Positions 45,872 through 54,578 of a DNA stretch of 64,000 nt are shown piece after piece (the first letter of the stretch is position 1; each line of letters opens with the position of its first letter). The notes below the pieces were generated by a model. That model worked only from the letters and a program-made list of their open reading frames with translations. It had not been told where the DNA came from and did no database searches. The DNA lies in NCBI RefSeq assembly GCF_000013605.1, contig NC_007908.1, positions 2,232,001 through 2,296,000 on the forward strand. Reading direction: 5' to 3'. The translations under genes were made by a program, and so were the position numbers. The stretch comes from Rhodoferax ferrireducens T118 (GTDB lineage Bacteria > Pseudomonadota > Gammaproteobacteria > Burkholderiales > Burkholderiaceae_C).

Positions 45872-47227
45872 TCAAGCATTACCAAGTTTTTTCACCAGGA
45901 CCTGGCTTTTCCGGTCCCAGTTGTATTTGCGTTTGCGGGCTTCAGGTAGCCAGTCCGGGTCGACCAGCACAAAGCCGCGTTTCAGAAACCAGTGCGTGGT
46001 GCGGGTGGTCAACACAAAAATGCTCTCCAGCCCGGTGACCCTGGCGCGTTGTTCAATGCGTTTTAGAACCCGCTCGCCATCGCCTTCGCCCTGCACCTGG
46101 GGCGACACCGTGAGGGCGGCCATTTCGCCGGTGCGCGCTTCCGGGTAGGGGTAGAGCGCGGCGCAGGCAAAAATGACGCCGTCGTGCTCAATTACCGTGT
46201 AGTTGCCGACGTCACGCTCGATCTCGGTGCGGCTGCGCTTGACCAGCGTGCCGTCTTTTTCAAACGGCTCAATCAGTTGCAGGATGCCACCCACGTCGTC
46301 CACCGTGGCTTCGCGCAGGCTCTCCAGTTTTTCGTCCACCACCATGGTGCCAATGCCGTCATGCACATAGACCTCCAGCAGGATCGCGCCATCCACTGCA
46401 AACGGGATGATATGGCTGCGCTCCACACCGCCTTTGCAGGCCTTGACGCAGTGCTGCAGGTAAAACGCGGTATCGGTGGGCTGGTTGGCCGCAGGCAATT
46501 CAGTCAACATTTTTTCGGCTGTGACGAGCGGCAACTCGGTGTCAATCGGGTTGTCTTCACTCTCTGGCTGCCCCGGGTGGATACGAATGCCCGGGATTTC
46601 TGTCACAAAAATGAGCTTATCGGCCTGCAAGGCCGTGGCCACCGAGGTGGCGACCTCTTCCATGGTCAGGTTAAACGCCTCGCCGGTGGGTGAAAAACCA
46701 AACGGGGACATCAACACCAGCGCGCCCATGTCCAGCGAGCGCATGATGCCTGCGGTGTCAATCTTGCGCACCACACCCGAGTGTTGGAAGTCCACGCCAT
46801 CCACAATCCCAACCGGTCGGGCCGTGAGGAAATTGCCTGAAATCACGCGCACGGTAGCGCCGGCCATCGGCGTGTTGGGCAGGCCCTGGCTGAAGGCGGC
46901 TTCGATCTCGTAACGCAATTGGCCAGCGGCCTCTTGGGCGCAGTCCAGCGAAACCTCGTCCGTGATGCGAATGCCATGGGAATAGCGCGCCGCATGGCCC
47001 TTGGCCTTGAGCTGCTCGCTCACCTGGGGTCGAAAGCCATGCACCAGCACAATCTTGACGCCCATGCTCTGGATCATCGCCAGGTCTTGCGCCAGGTGTT
47101 GCAACTTGCCGGCCGCAATCGCCTCACCCGCAATGCCGACCACAAACGTCTGGTGGCGAAACTTGTGGATGTAAGGTGCCACCGAGCGAAACCAGGGCAC
47201 AAAGGTGAAGTTGAAAACAGAGGTCAT
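45872..47227 (-). CDS. argA: Amino-acid N-acetyltransferase (N-acetylglutamate synthase)
   Basis: A 451-residue bifunctional-fold enzyme for the first step of arginine synthesis. The N-terminal amino-acid kinase-like domain starts VPWFRSVAPYIHKFRHQTFVVGIAGEAI and includes GVKIVLVHGFRPQ; the C-terminal GNAT domain has AALYPYPEARTGEMAALTVSPQVQGEGDGERVLKRIEQRA (acetyl-CoA site). Length fits the E. coli enzyme (443). ATG at 47227 matches the family start; the open frame extends to 47368. It is divergent from hrpA, with only about 70 bases between. Confidence 0.94.
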   Translation of the reverse strand: MTSVFNFTFVPWFRSVAPYIHKFRHQTFVVGIAGEAIAAGKLQHLAQDLAMIQSMGVKIVLVHGFRPQVSEQLKAKGHAARYSHGIRITDEVSLDCAQEAAGQLRYEIEAAFSQGLPNTPMAGATVRVISGNFLTARPVGIVDGVDFQHSGVVRKIDTAGIMRSLDMGALVLMSPFGFSPTGEAFNLTMEEVATSVATALQADKLIFVTEIPGIRIHPGQPESEDNPIDTELPLVTAEKMLTELPAANQPTDTAFYLQHCVKACKGGVERSHIIPFAVDGAILLEVYVHDGIGTMVVDEKLESLREATVDDVGGILQLIEPFEKDGTLVKRSRTEIERDVGNYTVIEHDGVIFACAALYPYPEARTGEMAALTVSPQVQGEGDGERVLKRIEQRARVTGLESIFVLTTRTTHWFLKRGFVLVDPDWLPEARKRKYNWDRKSQVLVKKLGNA

Positions 47228-47297
47228 GCGAATGCAGCGGGGATAAAGGGGGGACAAGGGCTGGGATAATCCTCGATTCTCTACGAAGTTTATTGCC

Positions 47298-50200
47298 TTG
47301 ACTGCTTTGCCCCTCCAAATCGAGTTTCCAGAATCCCTGCCCGTGTCGGGTAAACGCGACGAGATCATGGCCGCGCTGGAGCAGCATCAGGTCATCATCG
47401 TGTGCGGAGAGACCGGCTCGGGCAAAACGACCCAGTTGCCCAAGATCGCCCTGGCCATGGGGCGCGGCAAGCTGAACTACCCTCCCGGTAGAGGTAAATT
47501 GATCGGCCACACCCAGCCGCGCCGCATTGCCGCCAGCAGTGTCGCCAAGCGCATTGCCGAGGAGCTGAAAACGACGCTCGGCGATGTGGTGGGCTTCAAG
47601 GTGCGGTTTCAGGACCGGCTCAGCCGCGATACCTCGGTCAAGCTGATGACCGATGGCATCTTGCTGGCCGAAACACAAACCGACCCGCTGCTCAAAGCCT
47701 ACGACACCATCATCATCGACGAGGCGCACGAGCGTTCTCTCAACATTGATTTTCTGCTGGGCTACCTGCGCCAGATCCTGCCGCGTCGTCCCGACCTGAA
47801 GATTGTGGTGACCTCGGCCACCATCGACGCGCAACGTTTTGCTGATCACTTTGCCAGTAGAAATGGTCCAGCGCCGGTCATCATGGTGTCGGGCCGCATG
47901 TTCCCGGTGGAGCAGCGTTACCGGCCGTTCGAAGAATCACGCGACTACGACCTCAATAGTGCGATTGCCGATGCGGTTGATGAGTTGTGGCGCGACGTGC
48001 ACAACAGTGGCGACATTCTGGTGTTCCTGCCCGGCGAGCGCGAAATCCGCGAGGCGGCGGATCACCTGCGCGGCCACCTGAGCCACCAGCCTGTGTTTCG
48101 CAACGCCGAGGTGCTGCCGCTGTTTGCGCGCCTGTCGCAGGCCGAACAGGACCGCATTTTCGACGGCCATACCGGGCGGCGCATCATTCTGGCCACCAAC
48201 GTGGCTGAAACCTCGCTCACCGTGCCGGGCATCCGCTACGTGATTGACGCCGGCACGGCGCGCATGAAGCGCTACAGTTTCAGAAGCAAAGTGGAGCAGT
48301 TGCTGGTGGAGCCGATCAGCCAGAGTTCTGCCAACCAGCGTGCCGGGCGCTGCGGCCGGGTCGCCAATGGCATTTGCATCCGGCTCTATGACGAGAAAGA
48401 CTTCAATGGTCGGCCGCGCTTTACCGACCCGGAAATCCTGCGCTCATCACTGGCGGGGGTGATTCTGCGCATGAAGTCGCTGCGCATGGGTTTGGTGGAA
48501 GAGTTCCCCTTCATCGAGCGCCCGTCGGGCCGTGCCATTGCCGACGGCTACCAGTTGCTCAATGAACTCGGCGCCGTCGATGATGCCAATGAGTTGACCA
48601 CCATGGGCCAGGAGCTGGCCAAATTGCCGCTGGACCCGCGCGTCGGCCGCATGATTCTGGAAGCACGGGAGCGCGGTGCCTTGGATGAAGTGCTCGTGAT
48701 TGCCTCGGCGCTCAGCGTGCAGGACGTGCGCGACCGCCCGATGGAAGCGCAGCAGCAGGCGGATCAGGCACACGCCAAGTTCGACGACGAAAAGAGCGAG
48801 TTCAGCGGTTATCTGAGGCTGTGGAAATGGATTAATGACGGCAAGGGCGGGGAGGGGCAGCACAAGTTGTCCAACCGCCAATACGAGCAGTTGCTGCGAC
48901 AAAACTTCGTCAACATCCGCCGCGTGCGCGAGTGGCGCGACATTCATTCGCAACTGCACACGGTGGTGGCCGAGCACAAATGGCGCCTCAACACGCTGCC
49001 CGCCAATTACGAACAACTGCACCTGTCGATGCTGTCCGGCCTGCTGGGCAACATCGGCTGCAAGCTGGAAACTGAAGGCGATAAACCGGGAGGAGGGGGC
49101 GAGTACCTGGGTGCACGCGGCATCAAGTTTTATCCGCATCCGGGCGCACATCTGGTCAAGAAACCAGGCCGCTGGATCGTGGCCGCCGAGCTGGTGGAAA
49201 CCACGCGCCTGTTTGGCCGCGGCATTGCGGCCATTGAGCCGCAATGGCTGGAGCAGGTGGGCGGCCATTTGCTCAAGAAACAACTGCTTGATCCGCACTG
49301 GGAAAAGAAGGTGGCCGAGGTCACGGCGCTGGAACGCGCCACGCTCTACGGCATCGTCATCTACAGCGGGCGCCGGGTCAACTTCGGCCGGGTAGATATG
49401 GTCGCGGCGCGCGAGATATTCATCCGCCAGGCTCTGGTGGATGGGCAGTGGGAAACCAAGCTGCCGTTTCTGGAATCCAACCAGAAGCTCATCAAACAGG
49501 TGGAAGACTTGGAGCACAAGGCGCGCCGGCAAGACGTGCTGGTGGACGAAGAGCTGATTTTTGCCTTCTACGACCAGCAATTGCCGGCCGATGTGTGCAG
49601 CGGCCACAGCTTCGAGAACTGGTACCGCGAGGAGATCAAGAAAAACCCGAAGCTCCTGCTGCTGACGCGCGAAGAGCTGATGCGCCATGAGGCCGCCGGC
49701 ATCACCACCCAGTCCTTCCCCAAAACCATCCGTCTGGGTGGCGTGGACTGCGCTGCTGCTTATCTGCACGAACCGGGCGACGCCAAGGACGGCCTGACCG
49801 TGACGGTGCCGCTGTTTGTGCTGAACCAGGTTAACGAAGAGCGTTGCGAGTGGCTGGTGCCCGGTATGCTGAAAGACAAAATTCAGGCACTCATCAAAAC
49901 CCTGCATCAGCGTCCGCGCTCGCGCCTGGTGCCGCTGCCCGACACGGCCAGCAAAATGGCCGAAACGCTGAACGCCCCCGAGGTCTTTGGTCACGGCTCT
50001 TTGCTGGATGCGGTGATGAAACTGGTGCGCCTGGCGACCTCGATCGATATTGTTCGCGCCGACATCAAGGTCGACATGCTCAGCCCGCACTTCTTCATGA
50101 ACTTCCGGGTGGTGGACGAACATGGCCGCCAGCTCGGCACCGGGCGCAACCTGGGTGCGCTCAAGGCCGAACTCGGTGCCAAGGCGCGTGGTGCGTTCCA

Positions 50201-51203
50201 GGCCTTGGCCGGCCTCAAAATGGCCAAGGACGCCGCCGCACTCCCAGTCTTTAAGGAAAATAAGCCTATAGCCCGCGTCCACAGTACAAAGGAAGCTATT
50301 AAAAATATAGTAACACCGGTCGCCCCCGCAGGTCAGCGCCACACCGCCTGGACTTTTGGCGAGTTGCCCGAACTGCTTGAAATCCAAAAAGGGGGCCAGA
50401 CCCTGATCGGCTACCCGGCGCTGATCGATGCCGGTGACGCCGTCATGATCGAGGTGTTTGACGAGCCCGACGTGGCTGCCGCCAAACACCGCGCTGGCCT
50501 GCGCCGCCTGTTTTCGCTGGCGGTCAAGGACGCACTCAAGTACCTGGAAAAGAACATTCCCGATCTGCAGAAAATGGCAGTCACCTTTATGCAGGTGGGC
50601 AAGGGCGCCGACGGCAGCGGTGGCGGCACCATTGAAGAACTGCGTGAACAGATCCTCGCCGTGGCGTTGGACCGGGCCTTTCTGCTCGATCCATTACCCA
50701 CTGACGAGTTTGCGTTCAAGCGGCGGGTGGAAGAGGGGCGGGGACGCCTGACCCTGATCGCCAATGAAGTGGCACGCCTGGCCGCCACCATTCTGCTGGA
50801 GTACTCAGTAGCAGCCCGCAAGATCAAGGACACCAAGAATGCGCCGGAGGCCACCGCGGACGCCGCCCAACAACTGGCCCGCTTGATGCCCAAGCGCTTT
50901 CTCATCCTGTCGCCGTGGGGCCCGCTGCAGCACTTTGCCCGCTACCAGAAAGCCATCACCGCGCGGCTGGAAAAATACCGCGCCGACCCGGCCCGCGATG
51001 CCGCCCGCCTGGCGGAGCTGCGCCCGCTGGAACAGCGCTACTGGCGCCTGGTGGCCGAGCGCAAAGGCGTGCTTGATGAGCGCCTGCAAGAATTCAGATG
51101 GCTGCTCGAAGAACTGCGCGTCAGCTTCTTCGCGCAGGAACTACGCACGCCGCAACCGGTGAGTGTGAAACGCCTGGAAAAGGCTTGGGGACAATTGCAA
51201 TGA
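47298..51203 (+). CDS. hrpA: ATP-dependent RNA helicase HrpA (DEAH box) with repeat-derived insert
   Basis: A 1,301-residue DEAH helicase. Walker A GETGSGKTTQ, TQPRRIAA, IIIDEAHERSLN, VVTSATIDA, LATNVAETSLTVPGI and SANQRAGRCGR follow in order; the winged-helix, OB and long C-terminal DUF3418 regions fill the rest. HrpA acts on mRNA and stalled ribosomes. It begins at TTG (47298), since no better start lies ahead of the Walker A. At 50251-50314 a copy of the repeat family (R5) is read in frame, giving NKPIARVHSTKEAIKNIVTP in the C-terminal part. Divergent from argA. Confidence 0.93.
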   Translation: MTALPLQIEFPESLPVSGKRDEIMAALEQHQVIIVCGETGSGKTTQLPKIALAMGRGKLNYPPGRGKLIGHTQPRRIAASSVAKRIAEELKTTLGDVVGFKVRFQDRLSRDTSVKLMTDGILLAETQTDPLLKAYDTIIIDEAHERSLNIDFLLGYLRQILPRRPDLKIVVTSATIDAQRFADHFASRNGPAPVIMVSGRMFPVEQRYRPFEESRDYDLNSAIADAVDELWRDVHNSGDILVFLPGEREIREAADHLRGHLSHQPVFRNAEVLPLFARLSQAEQDRIFDGHTGRRIILATNVAETSLTVPGIRYVIDAGTARMKRYSFRSKVEQLLVEPISQSSANQRAGRCGRVANGICIRLYDEKDFNGRPRFTDPEILRSSLAGVILRMKSLRMGLVEEFPFIERPSGRAIADGYQLLNELGAVDDANELTTMGQELAKLPLDPRVGRMILEARERGALDEVLVIASALSVQDVRDRPMEAQQQADQAHAKFDDEKSEFSGYLRLWKWINDGKGGEGQHKLSNRQYEQLLRQNFVNIRRVREWRDIHSQLHTVVAEHKWRLNTLPANYEQLHLSMLSGLLGNIGCKLETEGDKPGGGGEYLGARGIKFYPHPGAHLVKKPGRWIVAAELVETTRLFGRGIAAIEPQWLEQVGGHLLKKQLLDPHWEKKVAEVTALERATLYGIVIYSGRRVNFGRVDMVAAREIFIRQALVDGQWETKLPFLESNQKLIKQVEDLEHKARRQDVLVDEELIFAFYDQQLPADVCSGHSFENWYREEIKKNPKLLLLTREELMRHEAAGITTQSFPKTIRLGGVDCAAAYLHEPGDAKDGLTVTVPLFVLNQVNEERCEWLVPGMLKDKIQALIKTLHQRPRSRLVPLPDTASKMAETLNAPEVFGHGSLLDAVMKLVRLATSIDIVRADIKVDMLSPHFFMNFRVVDEHGRQLGTGRNLGALKAELGAKARGAFQALAGLKMAKDAAALPVFKENKPIARVHSTKEAIKNIVTPVAPAGQRHTAWTFGELPELLEIQKGGQTLIGYPALIDAGDAVMIEVFDEPDVAAAKHRAGLRRLFSLAVKDALKYLEKNIPDLQKMAVTFMQVGKGADGSGGGTIEELREQILAVALDRAFLLDPLPTDEFAFKRRVEEGRGRLTLIANEVARLAATILLEYSVAARKIKDTKNAPEATADAAQQLARLMPKRFLILSPWGPLQHFARYQKAITARLEKYRADPARDAARLAELRPLEQRYWRLVAERKGVLDERLQEFRWLLEELRVSFFAQELRTPQPVSVKRLEKAWGQLQ
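50251..50314. repeat. Repeat family copy R5, inside the hrpA reading frame
   Basis: AAAATAAGCCTATAGCCCGCGT, then GAAGCTATTAAAAATATAGTAAC: the CTAGCCC-CGT block followed by the AT-rich palindrome in the R1/R2/R6 order. It is translated without a stop within the C-terminal region of HrpA, and its codon use differs sharply from the GC-rich flanks. Confidence 0.65.
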
Positions 51204-52585
51204 ATGAAAAAACTTCCACTGCCGGGCCCAAGCTGGGCTTGGCGCGGGCCGGCTTCAGCTCCGGCTTTGGCGTGCTGGCGGCCACCCTGGGCTCGGCAGT
51301 CGGTTTGGGCAATATCTGGAAATTTCCGTACCTGACCGGCGCCAACGGGGGGGCTGGTTTCCTGCTGGTTTACGTGCTGGCCACGCTGCTGGTCGGGCTG
51401 CCGGTGATGATGGCCGAGATTTCGCTCGGGCGCGCGGCCAAGGCCAACCCCATTTCCACCCTGCAAGCCTTGGCGCCCAAGCGCCAGCCTTGGTGGCTGA
51501 TTGGCGTGGCGGGCATGCTGGCCGCTTTTTTGATTCTGTCTTTCTATTCCGAAGTGGTGGCCTGGGTTTTCGCCTATGTGTTCAAGGCGATGCGCGGCTC
51601 CATTCTCAGCAGCGATCCGCAGGTGACCGAGGCCGCCTTCAACGCGCTGATCAGCGACCCGCTGCAGTCGCTCTTGTGGCAGTGGGGTGTGCTGGTGTTT
51701 ATTGGTGGCATCCTGCTGTTGGGCGTGACCAAGGGCATCGAGGCCATGACCAAGAAGCTGATGCCCATCTTGTTTCTGCTGCTGTTGCTGCTGTGCGCGG
51801 TCAGTCTGTCGCTGGACAAGGCACTGCAAGGGCTGGCCTTTCTGTTTCAACCAGATTTCAGCAAGATCACCGCGTCGGTGGTGCTGACGGCCATGGGATT
51901 GGCATTTTTCAAGCTGTCGATCGGCATGGGGACCATGATGACCTACGGCAGCTATTTCCGGGACGATCAGAACATCCCACTCACCACGGTGCGCGTCATG
52001 AGCGCCGATTTGTGCATCTCGATGCTGGCGGGTATCGCCATTTTTCCGGCGGTATTTACCTTCGGCTTTGCGCCCGCCGCCGGACCAGCGCTGGTCTTTA
52101 TCACGATTCCGGCCGTGTTTTCCCAGATCCCGATGGGACAGTGGCTGATGGTGGTCTTCTTCGTGCTGGCGGCCATCGCCGCCACCGGCGCGATGCTGTC
52201 GCTGATGGAAGTGCCGGTGGTCATCTTGCACGAGCGTTTGGGCCTGTCGCGCCCGAAGGCCACGCTCTTGACCATTGGCTTGCTGGTTGTGCTGGGCGCC
52301 AGCTGCGCGCTGAGCAACAGCGCGTTGGCTGACTTCAAGCTGTTCGGGATGAGCATGTTTGATTTATTCGACTTCGTCTCGTCCAACATCATCCTGCCCG
52401 CCGGGGGAATTTTTATTGCGCTGTTTGTCGGCTGGGTGTGGGGTGTTGACAAGTTCAGCCGCTCACTGACCAACCACGGTCAACTGCACAACCAAAAGTT
52501 GGCACAGGCGGTGTTTTTCTTGCTGCGCTATGTCTCGCCCGCGTTGATCCTGGTCGTGATGCTCAAGGGCTTGAAGTTCTTCTGA
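51200..52585 (+). CDS. Sodium:neurotransmitter symporter family (LeuT-type) amino-acid transporter
   Basis: A 461-residue NSS carrier with about 11-12 membrane segments. TM1 signature LGSAVGLGNIWKFPYL with the sodium/substrate-binding unwound region is conserved, followed by NGGAGFLLVYVLATLLVGLPVMMAEISLG. TM6 region FFKLSIGMGTMMTYGSYF also fits. It likely takes up an amino acid with sodium. It begins inside the hrpA stop (ATGA). The sequence right after its stop matches a piece of an aldose dehydrogenase gene, so the extreme C-terminus could have been altered by a rearrangement. Confidence 0.9.
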   Translation: MNEKTSTAGPKLGLARAGFSSGFGVLAATLGSAVGLGNIWKFPYLTGANGGAGFLLVYVLATLLVGLPVMMAEISLGRAAKANPISTLQALAPKRQPWWLIGVAGMLAAFLILSFYSEVVAWVFAYVFKAMRGSILSSDPQVTEAAFNALISDPLQSLLWQWGVLVFIGGILLLGVTKGIEAMTKKLMPILFLLLLLLCAVSLSLDKALQGLAFLFQPDFSKITASVVLTAMGLAFFKLSIGMGTMMTYGSYFRDDQNIPLTTVRVMSADLCISMLAGIAIFPAVFTFGFAPAAGPALVFITIPAVFSQIPMGQWLMVVFFVLAAIAATGAMLSLMEVPVVILHERLGLSRPKATLLTIGLLVVLGASCALSNSALADFKLFGMSMFDLFDFVSSNIILPAGGIFIALFVGWVWGVDKFSRSLTNHGQLHNQKLAQAVFFLLRYVSPALILVVMLKGLKFF

Positions 52586-52677
52586 CTTCGCCCCGGCCCC
52601 GTGGGTCAAGCTCGTGCGTCCAAAGGATGCCGTCGGGGGCTGCGGCGGGGCCTTGGACGTTGCGATGGCCGTAAGAC
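52584..52677 (-). pseudogene. Fragment of a PQQ aldose sugar dehydrogenase gene
   Basis: About 94 bases that align without gaps to 53793-53887 of the intact dehydrogenase gene, with most positions identical. On the minus strand it reads SYGHRNVQGPAAAPDGILWTHE, against SYGHRNIQGATLAPDSTLWTHE in the intact copy. It begins at the symporter stop codon and is broken after that, so it is a remnant. It is diverged rather than identical, implying an old duplication or a fragment from a related gene. Confidence 0.75.
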
Positions 52678-52678
52678 G

Positions 52679-52707
52679 GGCGCCTGGTGGCCGAGCGCAA
52701 AGGCGTG
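52679..52707 (+). repeat. 29-base exact copy of hrpA 3' region
   Basis: These 29 bases are identical to hrpA positions 51043-51071, in the same orientation, and lie immediately after the aldose dehydrogenase fragment. The two copies bracket the end of hrpA and the whole symporter gene (1,636 bases apart), like a duplication or strand-switch scar. The remaining bases up to 52804 match nothing I recognise. Confidence 0.75.
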
Positions 52708-52804
52708 GGCGCAACTGGGCTGAAAGTAAAGCGCCCCATGAGATCAGCTGCAAAGCACGACGCCCGGGCCAACGCATTGAAGGCGCCGGCTCGTGCCAAT
52801 CCCC

Positions 52805-53239
52805 TTATTTCTTCTTGGTATCGACCTTCTTTTCAACCCAGGAACTGGTGTTATCGTCCCACTGGTGCGTGCGATGAAACTGGCGAGCCTCTTCGCGAAC
52901 TTGTGCGCGCGTCATCGTGCTCCTGTCCCGCGGCTTCTCGCTTGCTACCCATGTGCCACTCACTGGCTCGAAACGATGGGCGCGCAGGAATGCATCACGC
53001 TCAGCCTTCACCTCTGCGCGCGTTTTCATGCCACTGGGCGGCTCCATGCCTTTCTTCAGAACCCAGTTTTCAGTGACAGGGTCATAACTGTGAGTTCTGA
53101 CGAACTCATCGCGATCTCTTTTGACTTGTTCACGCGTCAGCTGCGTCGCGGCCGGGGTGTCAGTCTGCGCGGTGACCAGAGTAGCCGTGGAGCAGAACAA
53201 CAGACTGAACAGCAACGGGTAAATGTGCAAGCGTTTCAT
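52805..53239 (-). CDS. Secreted protein with three tandem ~35-residue repeats, hypothetical
   Basis: A 144-residue exported protein: a signal peptide (MKRLHIYPLLFSLLFCSTATLVTAQ) is followed by three repeats at about residues 35-62, 73-100 and 110-136. Each runs T-R-x-x-V-x-x-x-R/A-x-x-F-x-R-x-H-x-(6-8)-W-V-x-x-K, e.g. TREQVKRDRDEFVRTH and TRAEVKAERDAFLRAH. It resembles DUF4148-type periplasmic proteins of Burkholderiales in its charged helical style, without a firm match. The Lys-rich end is KKVDTKKK. Function unknown; no operon partner is obvious. Confidence 0.7.
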   Translation of the reverse strand: MKRLHIYPLLFSLLFCSTATLVTAQTDTPAATQLTREQVKRDRDEFVRTHSYDPVTENWVLKKGMEPPSGMKTRAEVKAERDAFLRAHRFEPVSGTWVASEKPRDRSTMTRAQVREEARQFHRTHQWDDNTSSWVEKKVDTKKK

Positions 53240-53393
53240 TGCGAGCTCTCTTTCTTCATGTGATAGTGGAGGGGCAAGTGGCCATTAATCGTATAAAGAA
53301 GAGAACTTTCGTACTTGCGCAAACGCAACTAGGCTGATGATTTGCCTCACCACCTGATATTCAAACTTCAGAGCGCAGGAGACGAAATTGAAA

Positions 53394-54530
53394 TCAACGC
53401 GGCGCCAGCCGTATGAGCTGTCCCCGTGCGTTATCAGTCAGCACATAGAGCAGGCCGTCCGGCCCCTGGCGCACGTCGCGGATGCGCTCACCCAGATCGG
53501 CCAGCAGCTTGTGCTCGCGCACGACTGTTCCTTTGAACGGCTCTGACAGCTCGATGCGGTCCAGGTAGCCAAACTTGAGCGAGCCGACAAACAGATTGCC
53601 GGCCCAGGCATGGCCATAACGTTCGCTGGTCAGAAACGCCATGCCCGAAGGGGCTATCGACGGCACCCAGTAGTGCAACGGCTGCTTCATACCCTCTTTG
53701 GCGGTGATGCCGTCACCAATGGGGCCGCCGCCATAGTTCTCGCCATAGGTGATCACCGGCCAGCCATAGTTGCTGCCGGGCTGAATCAGGTTGATTTCGT
53801 CCCCGCCCTGTGGGCCGTGCTCGTGCGTCCACAGGGTGCTGTCGGGGGCGAGGGTGGCGCCTTGGATGTTGCGATGGCCGTAAGACCAGATTTCGGGCAG
53901 GGCACCGGCGCGACCGACAAACGGGTTGTCTGCGGGTACGCGGCCGTCCTTGTGGATGCGCACGATCTTGCCCAGGTGGTTGTCCAGCTTCTGCGCGTCG
54001 TCCTTGCGCACAAAGCGTTCGCCCAGCGTCAGAAACAGCATGCCGTCGGCTTTGCCGCCGTGTCGACTCTCCACGACGCGGCAGCCAAAGTGGAGGCTGC
54101 TCGCCACCTTGGGCTTCTGGCTGAAGATGACCTTGACCTCTTCCAGCCGTGTGCGGTCGTCCGACAGGCGCGCGCGGGCCAGGGCGGTGCTGTTGCCGGT
54201 CTGGCCGGGCTCGGAGAAGCAGAAAAACAGCGTGTGATTGCGGGCAAAGTCGGCGTCCAGCAGCAGGTCAAGCAAGCCACCTTGCCCCCCCGCGGCGACC
54301 GTGGGTACGCCGGCCAGCGGGGCACCCACTTTGCCGTTCGCTTCGATCACCCGCATGCGCCCAGGTCGCTCGGTCACCAGGTAGCGGCCTTCGGGCAGGA
54401 ATGCCACCGCCCACGGGTTTTGCAGGCCGGAGGCCACCACGTCGGGGAGCACCGTTTGGGCGCCAACGTGAGCCATGCTTGCCACCAGCAAGATTAAACA
54501 AAGCGCGCTGGTCCTGACAGATCGAGGCAT
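53394..54530 (-). CDS. PQQ-dependent aldose sugar dehydrogenase (YliI/Asd-like)
   Basis: A 378-residue periplasmic soluble sugar dehydrogenase. A signal peptide ends at MAHVGAQT; the six-bladed propeller shows VASGLQNPWAVAFLPEGRYLVTERPGRM, the catalytic-type His segments HFGCRVV and SYGHRNIQG, WTHEHGPQGGDEIN, and the C-terminal IRDVRQGPDGLLYVLTD. These enzymes oxidise aldoses to lactones using PQQ and pass electrons to a cytochrome or quinone. The downstream-oriented neighbour upstream is a diheme cytochrome c on the same strand, a plausible acceptor. A diverged fragment of this gene occurs at 52584-52677. Confidence 0.9.
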   Translation of the reverse strand: MPRSVRTSALCLILLVASMAHVGAQTVLPDVVASGLQNPWAVAFLPEGRYLVTERPGRMRVIEANGKVGAPLAGVPTVAAGGQGGLLDLLLDADFARNHTLFFCFSEPGQTGNSTALARARLSDDRTRLEEVKVIFSQKPKVASSLHFGCRVVESRHGGKADGMLFLTLGERFVRKDDAQKLDNHLGKIVRIHKDGRVPADNPFVGRAGALPEIWSYGHRNIQGATLAPDSTLWTHEHGPQGGDEINLIQPGSNYGWPVITYGENYGGGPIGDGITAKEGMKQPLHYWVPSIAPSGMAFLTSERYGHAWAGNLFVGSLKFGYLDRIELSEPFKGTVVREHKLLADLGERIRDVRQGPDGLLYVLTDNARGQLIRLAPR

Positions 54531-54578
54531 GTTGAACTTCCATCCGGATCCAAACAGTCAGGGCATTGCGCCAGCCCT

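Noticed and set aside
48447..50489. 680-codon minus-strand open frame inside hrpA
   Set aside because: Mirror of a high-GC coding gene; plus-strand frame has all helicase motifs, the minus frame has none.
53610..54497. Plus-strand frame opposite the aldose dehydrogenase
   Set aside because: Shadow frame; the minus strand carries signal peptide and propeller motifs.
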